Positions 42,586-51,578 of a stretch of 64,000 nt of DNA are shown here, piece after piece; the stretch's first letter is position 1; every line of letters starts with the position of its first letter. The stretch lies in the NCBI GenBank assembly GCA_049282355.1, contig JBAPTW010000008.1, positions 62,001 through 126,000 on the forward strand. Reading direction: 5' to 3'. The position numbers and the translations under genes were made by a program. The notes under the pieces are model-generated. The model was not told the origin of the DNA and ran no database searches. It was given only the letters and a program-made list of their open reading frames with translations. The stretch comes from JAGTVB01 sp049282355 (lineage in GTDB: Bacteria; Pseudomonadota; Gammaproteobacteria; HK1).

Positions 42586-43662
42586 TTAGCGGTAGATTTC
42601 TCGAAAGCCCCCCTTGATTTTCTCCTCACCATCGACGGCGGAGCGAAAGAGATCCGAGGCGCCGAAGTTGTTTGGAAAGATCGGTTCCGGCGCACTCACC
42701 TTGTCGAGCTTGCTCATTTGTTCCTCGGACAGCTCGATATCCAGCGCCCCCAGGTTGTCTTCGAGGTGCTCGAGCTTGCGCGCGCCAATGATAGGGGCCA
42801 TAACGCCCGGCTTCGCGAGTAGCCAGCGCAGCGCCACTTGGCTTGATGAGGCGCCGATCTCCGCGGCGATCTCCTTGACGACCTCGACGATGGCGAGATT
42901 GCGCTCGGTGAGGAAACCGAGGTTCTGCACCATGCCGTGGCGTGCGGCATCGGCTGTGGTTTGCTTGGCGGTCACATCGTCGCGAGTGTACTTGCCCGAG
43001 AGCACCCCGCCGGCGAGCGGCGACCAAGGTTGGATCGCAACACCATGCTCTGCCGCCATCGGCACCAGCTCAAACTCCACCGTGCGTTCCGTCAGGTTGT
43101 AAAGCACTTGAGTTGCGATGAAGGGCGTCCAGCCGCGTAGCCGGGCGAGGGTGTTGGCCTCGGCGATTTTCCAGGCCGGGGTGTCTGAAGCTGCAACATA
43201 GAGCACCTTGCCCTGACGGACCAGATCATCGAGGGCGCGCATGACCTCCTCGACCGGTGTGCGAAACTCCCAGGCGTGCACCCACAGCAGATCAATGTAG
43301 TCGGTGTTTAGGCGCCTGAAACTCGCCTCGACCGACTCAACGAGGTTCTTGCGATGATTGCCACCGGCGTTTGGATTACCGGCCTCCATCTGCAGGGTGT
43401 ACTTGGTCGCGACAACGAAGCGATGTCGCCGTTCCGCCATGAAGCGGCCGAGCAGCGTCTCGCTGGTGCCCCCGGTATAGTAGTTGGCCGTGTCGATGAA
43501 GTTGCCGCCGCGCTCGGCGTAGAGCTCAAAAATCTTGCGGCTGGTCTCTTCGTCGCAGCCCCAGCCCCACTCGGTGCCGAAGGTCATGGTGCCGAGGGCA
43601 AGGGGCGAGACCCGCACGCCGCTGGCGCCCAGCAGGTGATAGCGGTCCAGGGAGAGGTTCAT
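42586..43662 (-). CDS. Aldo/keto reductase
   Basis: NADPH-dependent oxidoreductase of 358 residues with a TIM barrel. Motifs: LGTMTFG, FIDTANYYTGGTSE with catalytic Asp and Tyr, Lys in VATKYTL, the His in WVHAWE, and the C-terminal PIIGARKLEHLEDN that binds NADP phosphate. It resembles the YajO/YghZ group with unknown physiological substrate. It precedes the M28 gene by 35 bp in the same direction, probably one transcript, and shares its GC-rich codon use. Confidence 0.93.
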   Translation of the reverse strand: MNLSLDRYHLLGASGVRVSPLALGTMTFGTEWGWGCDEETSRKIFELYAERGGNFIDTANYYTGGTSETLLGRFMAERRHRFVVATKYTLQMEAGNPNAGGNHRKNLVESVEASFRRLNTDYIDLLWVHAWEFRTPVEEVMRALDDLVRQGKVLYVAASDTPAWKIAEANTLARLRGWTPFIATQVLYNLTERTVEFELVPMAAEHGVAIQPWSPLAGGVLSGKYTRDDVTAKQTTADAARHGMVQNLGFLTERNLAIVEVVKEIAAEIGASSSQVALRWLLAKPGVMAPIIGARKLEHLEDNLGALDIELSEEQMSKLDKVSAPEPIFPNNFGASDLFRSAVDGEEKIKGGFREIYR

Positions 43663-44268
43663 CGTGCTTTCCTCCAGGGTTTCAGGAGATCAGGTGGAAC
43701 AATGGCTTAAAAATCTCTGGCTCACCCGAAACGGGATGAACTGTCGGCGACCTACCCCAACCAAAGCGTGCACACGCCACATCCCAGTCGGAAATAGTTC
43801 CTAAACCTGTGCGCGCCTTATGCGCAACCTCTGGGTTCTCCAGTGTAAGCGCAAAAGTCCTCAAGTCAGGTGCGAGCCCATGGATGAGCGCTGGCTGGCT
43901 ATCCGAAACAAGGGATTCCACAGCCGGCCACGAGGGTGGCAAAAGCGTTGAGTGCTCATTGCGAAGATAGCATGGCTTGCGAGTATCACGTTCATGTTGT
44001 CATGTTAATCCAACCACCGCTGCCCGTCAGCGAGTTCGTCACGCTTAAGGGCGTTATTTCGCCCAGTGCAGCAGGAATTGTCACGGCTGCGAAAGCGCGC
44101 AGGGGCGGCATTGCTGGGTGAGGCGCTATTTCAGTGTCACAAGTGGATGGCTCACCTGCTATAAAGACACTCTTAGCCGCTGGCCGCCCATCCATACCGG
44201 TGGGCACAAGACCAGGTACAATGATGTTTGGCACCGTCTGCGCATCGCTTAATCATCTGAACAGCACC
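43663..44268. other. 606-bp gap before valS
   Basis: The longest gene-free stretch here. A minus-strand open frame at 43682-43942 (86 codons) has no recognised content. The frame of valS is open upstream of its start to 44134 without conserved sequence. It may mark the junction of the M28/aldo-keto reductase insert. No terminal repeats were found. Confidence 0.4.
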
Positions 44269-47055
44269 ATGGACAAGACCTACCATCCACAAACCATTGA
44301 ACAGCGCTGGTACGCGCTGTGGGAGCAGAAAGGCTATTTCGTGCCGGCTGGCCGTGAACGCGGGGATGCGAGCCCCCCCGCGTATTGCATCATGATCCCG
44401 CCGCCAAACGTCACCGGCAGTCTGCACATGGGACACGCTTTTCAGCACACCATTATGGACGTGCTGATCCGGTATCACCGCATGCTTGGCGACCAAACGC
44501 TGTGGCAAGCAGGCACCGATCACGCTGGAATAGCCACCCAGATGGTGGTGGAACGACGACTCAATGCTGAAGGTCTCACGAGGCACGCCATTGGACGCGA
44601 GGCGTTCATGGCGCGAGTGTGGCAATGGAAGAGCGAGTCTGGGGGGACTATTACCCGTCAGCTGCGCCGCCTGGGCGCCTCCCTAGACTGGCAAACCGAA
44701 CGGTTTACGATGGATGAGGGCTTATCGGATGCCGTCCTCGAAACCTTCGTTCGTCTGTATCATGAAGGTCTCATTTACCGCGGGCAGCGGCTGGTTAACT
44801 GGGACCCGGTGCTGCACACCGCGGTCTCAGACCTCGAGGTGGAATCTACAGAAGAAGACGGTTATCTATGGCATCTGCGCTACCCGCTGGCGGATGGCAG
44901 CGGGCATATTACGGTCGCCACCACACGCCCAGAAACCATGCTCGGCGACACGGCCGTCGCCGTACACCCTGAAGATGAACGCTACCGAGCTCTGGTCGGC
45001 CAAGCAGTGGAGCTACCTCTTACGGGGCGTCGCATACCCATTATCGCCGATGAGTACGTGGATCCTGCCTTTGGCAGTGGCTGCGTGAAGATAACGCCGG
45101 CCCATGATTTTAATGATTACGCCGTTGGCATCCGCTACAACCTCCCCCTGATTAATATTTTGACCATCGATGCGCGGATTGGCTCCGAGGCTCCCAAAGT
45201 CTATCAGGGGCTGGATCGCTATGAAGCCCGGCAACGGATCGTCGCGGATCTGGAGAAGCAGGGTCTCGTCGAGCACGTACAACCCCACCGCCTTCCCGTT
45301 CCCCGGGGCGACCGCTCACACGCCGTCATCGAACCCTATCTCACCGATCAGTGGTTCGTGCGTGTTGAACCATTGGCCAAGGCCGCTATCCAGGCAGTGG
45401 AGGATGGACGCATCCGTTTCGTACCCGCGACGTGGACGAAAACCTATTTCGAATGGATGCGCAATATCCAGGACTGGTGCATCAGCCGCCAGATTTGGTG
45501 GGGACACCGGATCCCTGCGTGGTATGACGAACAGGGCAACGTCTACGTCGGGCGCAGCGAGCAAGAGGTGCGGCAACACTATGCTCTGGGCGCCGCGATT
45601 ACCCTGAACAGGGATCCCGATGTCCTGGACACCTGGTTTTCTTCGGCGCTGTGGCCCTTCTCAACACTCGGCTGGCCCCAGCAGACGGAGCGTTTGGCCA
45701 CATTCTACCCCACGAGTGTCCTGGTTACCGGCTTTGATATTATTTTCTTTTGGGTCGCGCGCATGATCATGATGGGCTTGAAATTCGCCGATGACGTGCC
45801 GTTTCGAGAGATTTACGTGCACGGTTTGGTGCGCGATGCCGATGGGCAGAAAATGTCGAAGTCGAAAGGTAATATCCTCGATCCCTTGGATCTCGTGGAC
45901 GGCATCGACCTGGAAAGCCTCATCGCCAAGCGCACCACGGGGCTCATGCAACCGCAGCTCGCACCAGCAATCGAAACGGCTACCCGCAAGCAGTTTCCGA
46001 AGGGCATTCCTGCTTTTGGCACTGATGCGCTGCGCTACACATTCTGCTCCTTGGCGACCACCGGTCGCGACATTCGCTTCGACATGGGACGCATCGAAGG
46101 CTACCGCAACTTCTGTAACAAGCTCTGGAATGCGGCACGCTTTGTGTTGCTGCACACCGCAGGCAAGGACGGCGGGCAGACCGGCGGCGACATGGCGCGC
46201 CCCCTCATTGATCGATGGATTCTAACCTTACTCCAGCGAACCATCGAACAGGTTCACGACGCTGTGCAACAGTATCGGTTCGATCTGGCGTCGCAAGTGC
46301 TCTATGAATTCATCTGGAACGAGTTCTGCGATTGGTACTTGGAGCTTGTCAAACCGACGCTGCAAACGAAGGAGGCGAGCAATGCTGAGCTGCGCGCCAC
46401 GCGCCGCACGCTCGTTGAAGTCCTGGACTCAAGCCTGCGACTCATACACCCCTTCATGCCCTTTATCACCGAGGAGATCTGGCAGCGGGTGGCACCACTT
46501 ACCGAAAACGCGGAAAAAACCATTATGCTGGCTCCCTACCCCACCGCAAACGCAAACCTCATCGATGAGAGTGCTGTCGAAGAAGTGAATTGGATTAAAG
46601 AATTCGTTCTGGCAATTCGTCAGGTGCGCGGTCAGGTGGGTATCCCGCCCGGCAAACCTGTGCCGCTGTTGCTTCGCCGCGGCTCTTCCCTCGATCGCCC
46701 GCGCACTCAGGCAAATGCACATTATTTGAAACCGCTGGCCCGCATCGAGTCGATCCGGTGGGTCGATGGAACGGCACAGATTCCCGAATCGGCGACAGCC
46801 CTCCTCGGCGAGCTAGAACTGTTTTTGCCACTTTCTGAGGTGATCGATCGCAACGCTGAGACCAAACGACTCGCCCGCATCATTGAACAACGCAGACAGG
46901 AGCTGACCCGCGCTCAGAAAAAGCTCGCCACGTCGAGCTTTATTGAGAAAGCGCCAGCCAACGTCGTACAAAAGGAGCGCCTGAAGGTTGAGGAACTGCT
47001 TGGTGCGATTACCAAACTTGAGGCGCAGCAAGCGCAACTAAAGGGATTCTCGTGA
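44269..47055 (+). CDS. valS: Valyl-tRNA synthetase
   Basis: Charges tRNA-Val with valine and edits threonine. The 928 residues include HMGH at 53-56 (class I HIGH), the CP1 editing domain (about 190-340), KMSKSKGN in the second half, an anticodon-binding domain and a C-terminal coiled coil (about 865-925). The start at 44269 begins MDKTYHPQTIEQRWY, the family N-terminus; the 45-codon extension upstream is not conserved. Confidence 0.98.
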   Translation: MDKTYHPQTIEQRWYALWEQKGYFVPAGRERGDASPPAYCIMIPPPNVTGSLHMGHAFQHTIMDVLIRYHRMLGDQTLWQAGTDHAGIATQMVVERRLNAEGLTRHAIGREAFMARVWQWKSESGGTITRQLRRLGASLDWQTERFTMDEGLSDAVLETFVRLYHEGLIYRGQRLVNWDPVLHTAVSDLEVESTEEDGYLWHLRYPLADGSGHITVATTRPETMLGDTAVAVHPEDERYRALVGQAVELPLTGRRIPIIADEYVDPAFGSGCVKITPAHDFNDYAVGIRYNLPLINILTIDARIGSEAPKVYQGLDRYEARQRIVADLEKQGLVEHVQPHRLPVPRGDRSHAVIEPYLTDQWFVRVEPLAKAAIQAVEDGRIRFVPATWTKTYFEWMRNIQDWCISRQIWWGHRIPAWYDEQGNVYVGRSEQEVRQHYALGAAITLNRDPDVLDTWFSSALWPFSTLGWPQQTERLATFYPTSVLVTGFDIIFFWVARMIMMGLKFADDVPFREIYVHGLVRDADGQKMSKSKGNILDPLDLVDGIDLESLIAKRTTGLMQPQLAPAIETATRKQFPKGIPAFGTDALRYTFCSLATTGRDIRFDMGRIEGYRNFCNKLWNAARFVLLHTAGKDGGQTGGDMARPLIDRWILTLLQRTIEQVHDAVQQYRFDLASQVLYEFIWNEFCDWYLELVKPTLQTKEASNAELRATRRTLVEVLDSSLRLIHPFMPFITEEIWQRVAPLTENAEKTIMLAPYPTANANLIDESAVEEVNWIKEFVLAIRQVRGQVGIPPGKPVPLLLRRGSSLDRPRTQANAHYLKPLARIESIRWVDGTAQIPESATALLGELELFLPLSEVIDRNAETKRLARIIEQRRQELTRAQKKLATSSFIEKAPANVVQKERLKVEELLGAITKLEAQQAQLKGFS

Positions 47056-47155
47056 GGCGCGCGGTTGCAGCAGTTCGCCAGTCGGGTGCACTGATTTGGC
47101 TTGCCGCCTCTTGCGGCAGGCTTTCTGCTCACAGAGTCTCTGGACGATCGTAGGC

Positions 47156-47614
47156 ATGCACGAAGGCGGGGTGGTATATCCGGCACGCCCGGTGATTGCG
47201 GTCGGAGCCGTGGTCATGAAGGAGAGCAAAGTTTTGCTGGTGCGACGGGGGCAGCCGCCAAACGCCGGGCTATGGGCCATTCCCGGCGGCGCTGTGGAAC
47301 TTGGCGAATCGCTGCAGGCAGCGGCCGAACGGGAATTGCGAGAGGAAACCAACGTCATCATCCGCGCCGGTGAGCCCATCTACACCTTTGATTACATTGA
47401 CTGCGATGCCAAAGGACGGGTCCGATATCACTATGTCATCATCGACCTTCTGGGCCAGTACTTGGGCGGAGAGCCGAAAGCCCACAGCGATGCACTAGAA
47501 GCACGTTGGATATCGGCCGCAGACCTTGAAGCGCTGCGAGTCAGTGAAAACACCTTAATGCTTCTTCGTCATCAACTGGAGTTCGGAAAAAGACCGGCTG
47601 ACCGCCTACCCTGA
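47156..47614 (+). CDS. Nudix hydrolase
   Basis: Pyrophosphohydrolase of 152 residues, probably acting on a nucleotide derivative. The Nudix box reads GGAVELGESLQ-AAERELREET, with the RE-x-x-EE core intact and the last Gly replaced by Asn. The N-terminal YPARPVIAVGAVV and WAIPGG resemble ADP-ribose pyrophosphatase-like and MutT-like members, but the substrate cannot be assigned. Start at ATG 47156; the frame upstream to 47096 is not conserved. 100 bp after valS, same strand. Confidence 0.9.
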   Translation: MHEGGVVYPARPVIAVGAVVMKESKVLLVRRGQPPNAGLWAIPGGAVELGESLQAAAERELREETNVIIRAGEPIYTFDYIDCDAKGRVRYHYVIIDLLGQYLGGEPKAHSDALEARWISAADLEALRVSENTLMLLRHQLEFGKRPADRLP

Positions 47615-47796
47615 AGACAATTATTTTATTATTTATTGCCTGCCCCAAGGCTCAATGATGAAGATGCAGTGAACGCTCCTCCCCGTGGTAACTCGCTTAT
47701 CGAAGTGCAAATGACTAATGACTTGAGAGACCCGCCGGTGAATTACTGGGAACAGCCCCTGTTGGCTCAAGGCAACCATAAGAGAAGACAAGCTTG

Positions 47797-48588
47797 ATGT
47801 TCAAGGCCCTGCGTGAAGACATCTGCTGCATCTTTGAGCGGGATCCCGCAGCCCGAAATGCCTTCGAGGTGCTGACCACCTATCCCGGACTGCATGCGGT
47901 TATCTTGTATCGCGCCAGCCATCGTTTGTGGCGCTGGCGACTCAAATGGCTTGCGCGCTTCCTTGCCATGTTCAGCCGTTGGTTGACAGGGATCGAAATT
48001 CATCCAGCCGCACAGCTCGGACGACGCTTCTTTATAGATCACGGCATGGGAGTCGTCATAGGAGAGACAGCCCTCATTGGTGACGACTGTACGATTTACC
48101 ATGGCGTCACCCTCGGTGGCACAAGCTGGGGCAAGGGAAAACGGCATCCGACGCTCTGCAATAACGTGGTTATAGGGGCGGGCGCCAAGGTGCTCGGTCC
48201 CATTGTGGTGGGTGAAGGTGCACGCATCGGCTCTAATGCCGTGGCCGTTCGCAACGTGCCGCCGGGATCCACGGTGGTTGGTATTCCGGGGCATGTGGTT
48301 CCCAGGCATGATGACACCCAACGAGATCGGCAAGCAATCGCGGAGAAGATCGGCTTTGACGCCTATGGGCTCACGCAAAGCCTCCCCGATCCGGTCGCCG
48401 ACGCTATCAATCGAATGCTCGATCACATCCACGCCATGGACAGGGAAATGGAAGTCATGCGTGACGCCATCAATCGCCTCGGTGGGCGGGTCGAAGCCTT
48501 AGCACTACCGGATTTGCAACCCTGTCAGATCGATGGGAATTCCCCCACCGTCGGCGTGCAACAAAAAATCGCTACCGGTGATAAATAG
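47797..48588 (+). CDS. cysE: Serine O-acetyltransferase
   Basis: Acetylates serine with acetyl-CoA, the committed step of cysteine synthesis. The 263-residue protein is the shorter EpsC/NifP type: N-terminal helices (DPAARNAFEVLTTYPG-HA), a left-handed beta-helix with HPAAQLGRRFFIDHGMGVVIGETA and IGAGAKVLG, GSNAVAVRNVPPGSTVVGIPG, then a long C-terminal helical tail (about 195-263). A member of this type often precedes iscR and supplies cysteine for IscS; here iscS is absent. Its stop codon lies inside the predicted IscR site. Confidence 0.94.
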   Translation: MFKALREDICCIFERDPAARNAFEVLTTYPGLHAVILYRASHRLWRWRLKWLARFLAMFSRWLTGIEIHPAAQLGRRFFIDHGMGVVIGETALIGDDCTIYHGVTLGGTSWGKGKRHPTLCNNVVIGAGAKVLGPIVVGEGARIGSNAVAVRNVPPGSTVVGIPGHVVPRHDDTQRDRQAIAEKIGFDAYGLTQSLPDPVADAINRMLDHIHAMDREMEVMRDAINRLGGRVEALALPDLQPCQIDGNSPTVGVQQKIATGDK

Positions 48589-48609
48589 TTGACGTAATTA
48601 CTCAGATAT
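48585..48609 (+). promoter_or_regulatory. Predicted type 1 IscR-binding site before iscR
   Basis: The 25 bp start ATAGTTGAC and end TCAGATAT. By my own alignment they match 21 of 25 positions of the E. coli type 1 IscR consensus (ATA-SYYGAC…AGTC-RRSTAT). The site overlaps the cysE stop and lies 46 bp before the iscR start, where autorepression by [2Fe-2S]-IscR would act. TAGAAT at 48620-48625 is a candidate -10 box. Confidence 0.7.
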
Positions 48610-48654
48610 GACAGCCTGTTAGAATTAAGGTAAAGAGGATAGCGAAACAAGGCC

Positions 48655-49149
48655 ATGCGTCTGACAACCAAAGGCCGATATGCGGTAACGGCAATGTTAG
48701 ATCTTGCCATACACCATGACCAAGGGCCGGTGGCACTGGCCGACATCGCCAAGCGGCAGGGGATTTCCCTATCTTATTTGGAACAGCTTTTCGCACAACT
48801 ACGAAAACACGGTTTGGTGCGTAGTACGCGAGGTCCAGGGGGCGGTTATCGGCTAGGCCGAGGAGCAACGGCAATCGCCGTGTCAGACGTTATCCGCGCC
48901 GTCGATGAGTCTGTTGATGCCACCCGCTGTGGCGGTAAGGAGAACTGCCAAGGCGAAGAGCGGTGCCTGACGCACGATCTATGGACCGATCTGAGCCACC
49001 AGATTTACGACTTTCTGAGTGCAATCAAGCTTGCTCAACTGGTCGAACGCAGGCGGGTGAAAGAGGTGGCATGCCGCCAGGGGCAAGGGGTTCATGCTTG
49101 CCATGTCTCAGCAGCCGTTAAATCCCCAATAATCAAAACCGGCACTTAG
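48655..49149 (+). CDS. iscR: Iron-sulfur cluster regulator IscR
   Basis: Rrf2-family regulator that binds a [2Fe-2S] cluster and controls Fe-S assembly genes. The 164 residues have a winged-helix domain (about 1-75, MRLTTKGRYAVTAMLDLA) and the cluster ligands Cys92, Cys98, Cys104 and His107 at the same numbers as E. coli IscR. A consensus-like IscR box lies upstream, so autoregulation is likely. The expected next genes iscS, iscU, hscB, hscA and fdx are not here; iscA follows 169 bp later. Confidence 0.97.
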   Translation: MRLTTKGRYAVTAMLDLAIHHDQGPVALADIAKRQGISLSYLEQLFAQLRKHGLVRSTRGPGGGYRLGRGATAIAVSDVIRAVDESVDATRCGGKENCQGEERCLTHDLWTDLSHQIYDFLSAIKLAQLVERRRVKEVACRQGQGVHACHVSAAVKSPIIKTGT

Positions 49150-49318
49150 GAGCCTGTAGGGCAACGTTGCCTGATTGTCAGGGATGGGCAGGCTATTCGA
49201 CTCCAGCCTCACGCTCAGCGGATACTTTAGAGAATGTCACCAGCGCCGACAAAACGAGGCGCACGGCGGTAAGCTGCTGCTTTGTGCATTAGAGTACATA
49301 ACTCATACGGAGGAGACA

Positions 49319-49642
49319 ATGGCGATTACATTGACTGTCAACGCCGCTGAACGGGTCAAACGGTTCCTCAACGAAAGCGGATCCACTGTCGGGCTGCGCT
49401 TTGGCGTAAAACGCACCGGATGCTCCGGTATGGCTTATGTCGTGGATCTGGCGCGCTCGATAGAGTCTGAAGATGAAGTATACGAGAGCATGGACGTCAA
49501 GATTGTGGTGGATCGCCAAAGCCTGCCGTTCGTTGATGGCACCGAGATTGACTTTTCCGGCGAGCCAATGTCTGAAAGCTTCCGATTTCATAATCCTCGA
49601 CAAAAAACTCAATGCGGATGTGGCGAAAGCTTCGGCATTTGA
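49319..49642 (+). CDS. iscA: Iron-sulfur assembly protein IscA
   Basis: A-type Fe-S carrier of 107 residues with Cys35, Cys99 and Cys101 (TGCSGM and CGCGESF) at the classical IscA numbers. GGAGG precedes the ATG. In the usual operon it lies between iscU and hscB; here iscR is upstream and ndk follows after 145 bp. It could also serve as the sole A-type carrier (ErpA or SufA role). The 169-bp gap before it shows no readable remnant of iscS or iscU. Confidence 0.95.
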   Translation: MAITLTVNAAERVKRFLNESGSTVGLRFGVKRTGCSGMAYVVDLARSIESEDEVYESMDVKIVVDRQSLPFVDGTEIDFSGEPMSESFRFHNPRQKTQCGCGESFGI

Positions 49643-49787
49643 AGCCACCAAGACAACCCCAGCACCCGCCCTACTCCCCCGGGGATGATGACTGGGAACC
49701 GCTTCCGTTGCGCCGGCGGCGCGGTTTCTTCTGCCTGGGGCGACGCGTATAATCGGCCCCTGCTATGGAATAAGGAGACAATAAGAA

Positions 49788-50219
49788 ATGGCCACTGAAC
49801 GCACGCTTTCAATCATTAAACCCGACGCGGTAGCAAAAGATGTTATCGGGGAAATCTATACCCGCTTTGAGAAGGGTGGGCTTCGAATCATCGCCGCCAA
49901 AATGCTACACCTGACGCGCAAACAGGCGGAGGAATTTTATGATGTGCACAAGGAGCGTCCGTTCTATGGTGAGCTGGTAGACTTCATGACGAGTGGGCCT
50001 GTCGTAGTGCAGGTGCTCGAGGGGGACAATGCAATCGCGAGAAATCGCGAGCTCATGGGGGACACCAATCCCGCAAAGGCGGCTCATGGCACGATTCGCG
50101 CATCATTTGCGGCCACTATTGATGAAAACGCCGTGCATGGTTCCGACGGACCGGAAACTGCCAAGCGAGAAATCGACTTTTTCTTTAAAGATACGGAAAT
50201 CTGCCCGCGTACAAGATAG
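49788..50219 (+). CDS. ndk: Nucleoside diphosphate kinase
   Basis: Transfers the gamma phosphate between nucleoside triphosphates and diphosphates. The 143 residues contain ERTLSIIKPDAV at the start and the active-site His in NAVHGSDG, with NPAKAAHGTIR before it. AAGGAG precedes the ATG. The following rlmN starts 5 bp after its stop. Confidence 0.98.
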   Translation: MATERTLSIIKPDAVAKDVIGEIYTRFEKGGLRIIAAKMLHLTRKQAEEFYDVHKERPFYGELVDFMTSGPVVVQVLEGDNAIARNRELMGDTNPAKAAHGTIRASFAATIDENAVHGSDGPETAKREIDFFFKDTEICPRTR

Positions 50220-50224
50220 AGCTT

Positions 50225-51376
50225 GTGGACATTGCACGCGACAACCTGCTGGGGATGGATCGGGAGCGCCTGAGGGCGCTCATGAGTGAGCTTGGCGAGA
50301 AGCCTTTCCACGCCATCCAGCTGCTGCGCTGGATCCACCATCGCGGTATGCTTGACTTCGACGCCATGACCAACCTCAGCAACAAGCTAAGGGAGCGTCT
50401 CAAGGCGCACGCCAACCTCAAGTTGCCCGAGATCACTAAATGTCACACCTCTGTCGACGGTACCAAGAAGTGGACACTACGCATCGACGAAGCTAACTAT
50501 GTCGAGATGGTGTTTATTCCCGAAAGTGGCCGTGGCACTCTGTGTATCTCATCCCAGGCTGGATGTGCGTTGCGCTGCTCCTTTTGCGCCACGGGCACCC
50601 AGGGGTTCAGTCGCAACCTCACAGCCGATGAAATCATCGGGCAGGTATGGTTAGCCAGGGGATTGCTGGAGAGCAGCGAAAGCAGCGCTCATCCAGTAAC
50701 CAATGTCGTGTTTATGGGCATGGGAGAGCCCTTGCTCAACTTCGACAATGTTGTTGCAGCCATTCGGCTGTTACTCGATGACAATGCTTATGGGCTTTCG
50801 CGGCGTCGAGTAACACTGAGCACAGCCGGCGTTGCGCCCCGCATCGATGATCTGGGCAAAGCTTGTCCGGTAAGCCTGGCGGTTTCCCTGCATGCGCCAG
50901 ACGATGCCCTGCGAAGCAAGCTGGTACCGCTCAATCGCAAATACCCCGTTGCTTGTCTGCTCGATGCCTGTCGGCGATACGCGGACCTTAATCCGAAACG
51001 CCAAATTACTTTTGAGTACGTGCTGCTCGAAGGCGTCAACGACCAACCGGGCCATGCGCATCAGCTGGTACGGCTGCTTCATGATCTGCCAGCGAAGGTC
51101 AATTTAATTCCGTTCAATCCCTTTCCCAATAGTGGCTATCAACGCTCTAAACCGGATGCTATCGATCGCTTTCGTAATATTTTATTGGCCAAAGGGCTCA
51201 TGACCATAACGCGCAAGACCCGGGGAGAGGATATTGCTGCCGCCTGCGGTCAGCTCGCAGGACAAGTTCAGCGCCGTCGCTGGCGGCACCACCTAGAGAA
51301 ACCGGAGATCGCCCCACAACGAGCTTCGCCGCAACAAGCTACAAGACTCCAACCCATAATCTCCATAGCAGGATAG
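50225..51376 (+). CDS. rlmN: Dual-specificity RNA methyltransferase RlmN
   Basis: Radical SAM enzyme that makes 2-methyladenosine at A2503 of 23S rRNA and A37 of some tRNAs. The 383 residues have the cluster motif Cys114-x3-Cys118-x2-Cys121 (CALRCSFC), GMGEPLLN, and the C-terminal methyl-carrying Cys in AAACGQLAGQ. Start is GTG at 50225. Between ndk and pilF as usual. Confidence 0.97.
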   Translation: MDIARDNLLGMDRERLRALMSELGEKPFHAIQLLRWIHHRGMLDFDAMTNLSNKLRERLKAHANLKLPEITKCHTSVDGTKKWTLRIDEANYVEMVFIPESGRGTLCISSQAGCALRCSFCATGTQGFSRNLTADEIIGQVWLARGLLESSESSAHPVTNVVFMGMGEPLLNFDNVVAAIRLLLDDNAYGLSRRRVTLSTAGVAPRIDDLGKACPVSLAVSLHAPDDALRSKLVPLNRKYPVACLLDACRRYADLNPKRQITFEYVLLEGVNDQPGHAHQLVRLLHDLPAKVNLIPFNPFPNSGYQRSKPDAIDRFRNILLAKGLMTITRKTRGEDIAAACGQLAGQVQRRRWRHHLEKPEIAPQRASPQQATRLQPIISIAG

Positions 51377-51449
51377 GGACATTCTGTTCAGCAGGTTCAT
51401 CGATTCGATAATCTCGCCAATACGCTGGGTTCGCATCCGCGCAGAGATT

Positions 51450-51578
51450 GTGAATAAACTGACTGCGCCTCTCGATAGCGGCGTTGGTTGGTGCTTGCCC
51501 CTCGCCTATCGAGCAAATACGTCTCGCGGCTTGGCTCCATCCGCCTTGCTCTCGGGCTGCTCGCTACGGTTTCTTCAC
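51450..51578. repeat. Family 2 element, copy B
   Basis: 129 bp from GTGAATAAA to TTTCTTCAC (one mismatch in the 9-bp inverted ends), extended outwards by AGAGAT and ATCTCT. Alignable along its length with the copy at 21880-22006. It is inserted between rlmN and the lipobox-coding part of pilF. Confidence 0.72.

Noticed and set aside
43682..43942. Minus-strand open frame of 86 codons between the aldo/keto reductase and valS genes
   Set aside because: No ribosome binding site, no family resemblance and no neighbour linkage; might be a fragment of a decayed gene, but this cannot be shown.
51450..51578. ERIC-like identity for the family 2 element
   Set aside because: Length and the GTGAA end are similar to ERIC, but the inner conserved ERIC blocks are not present.
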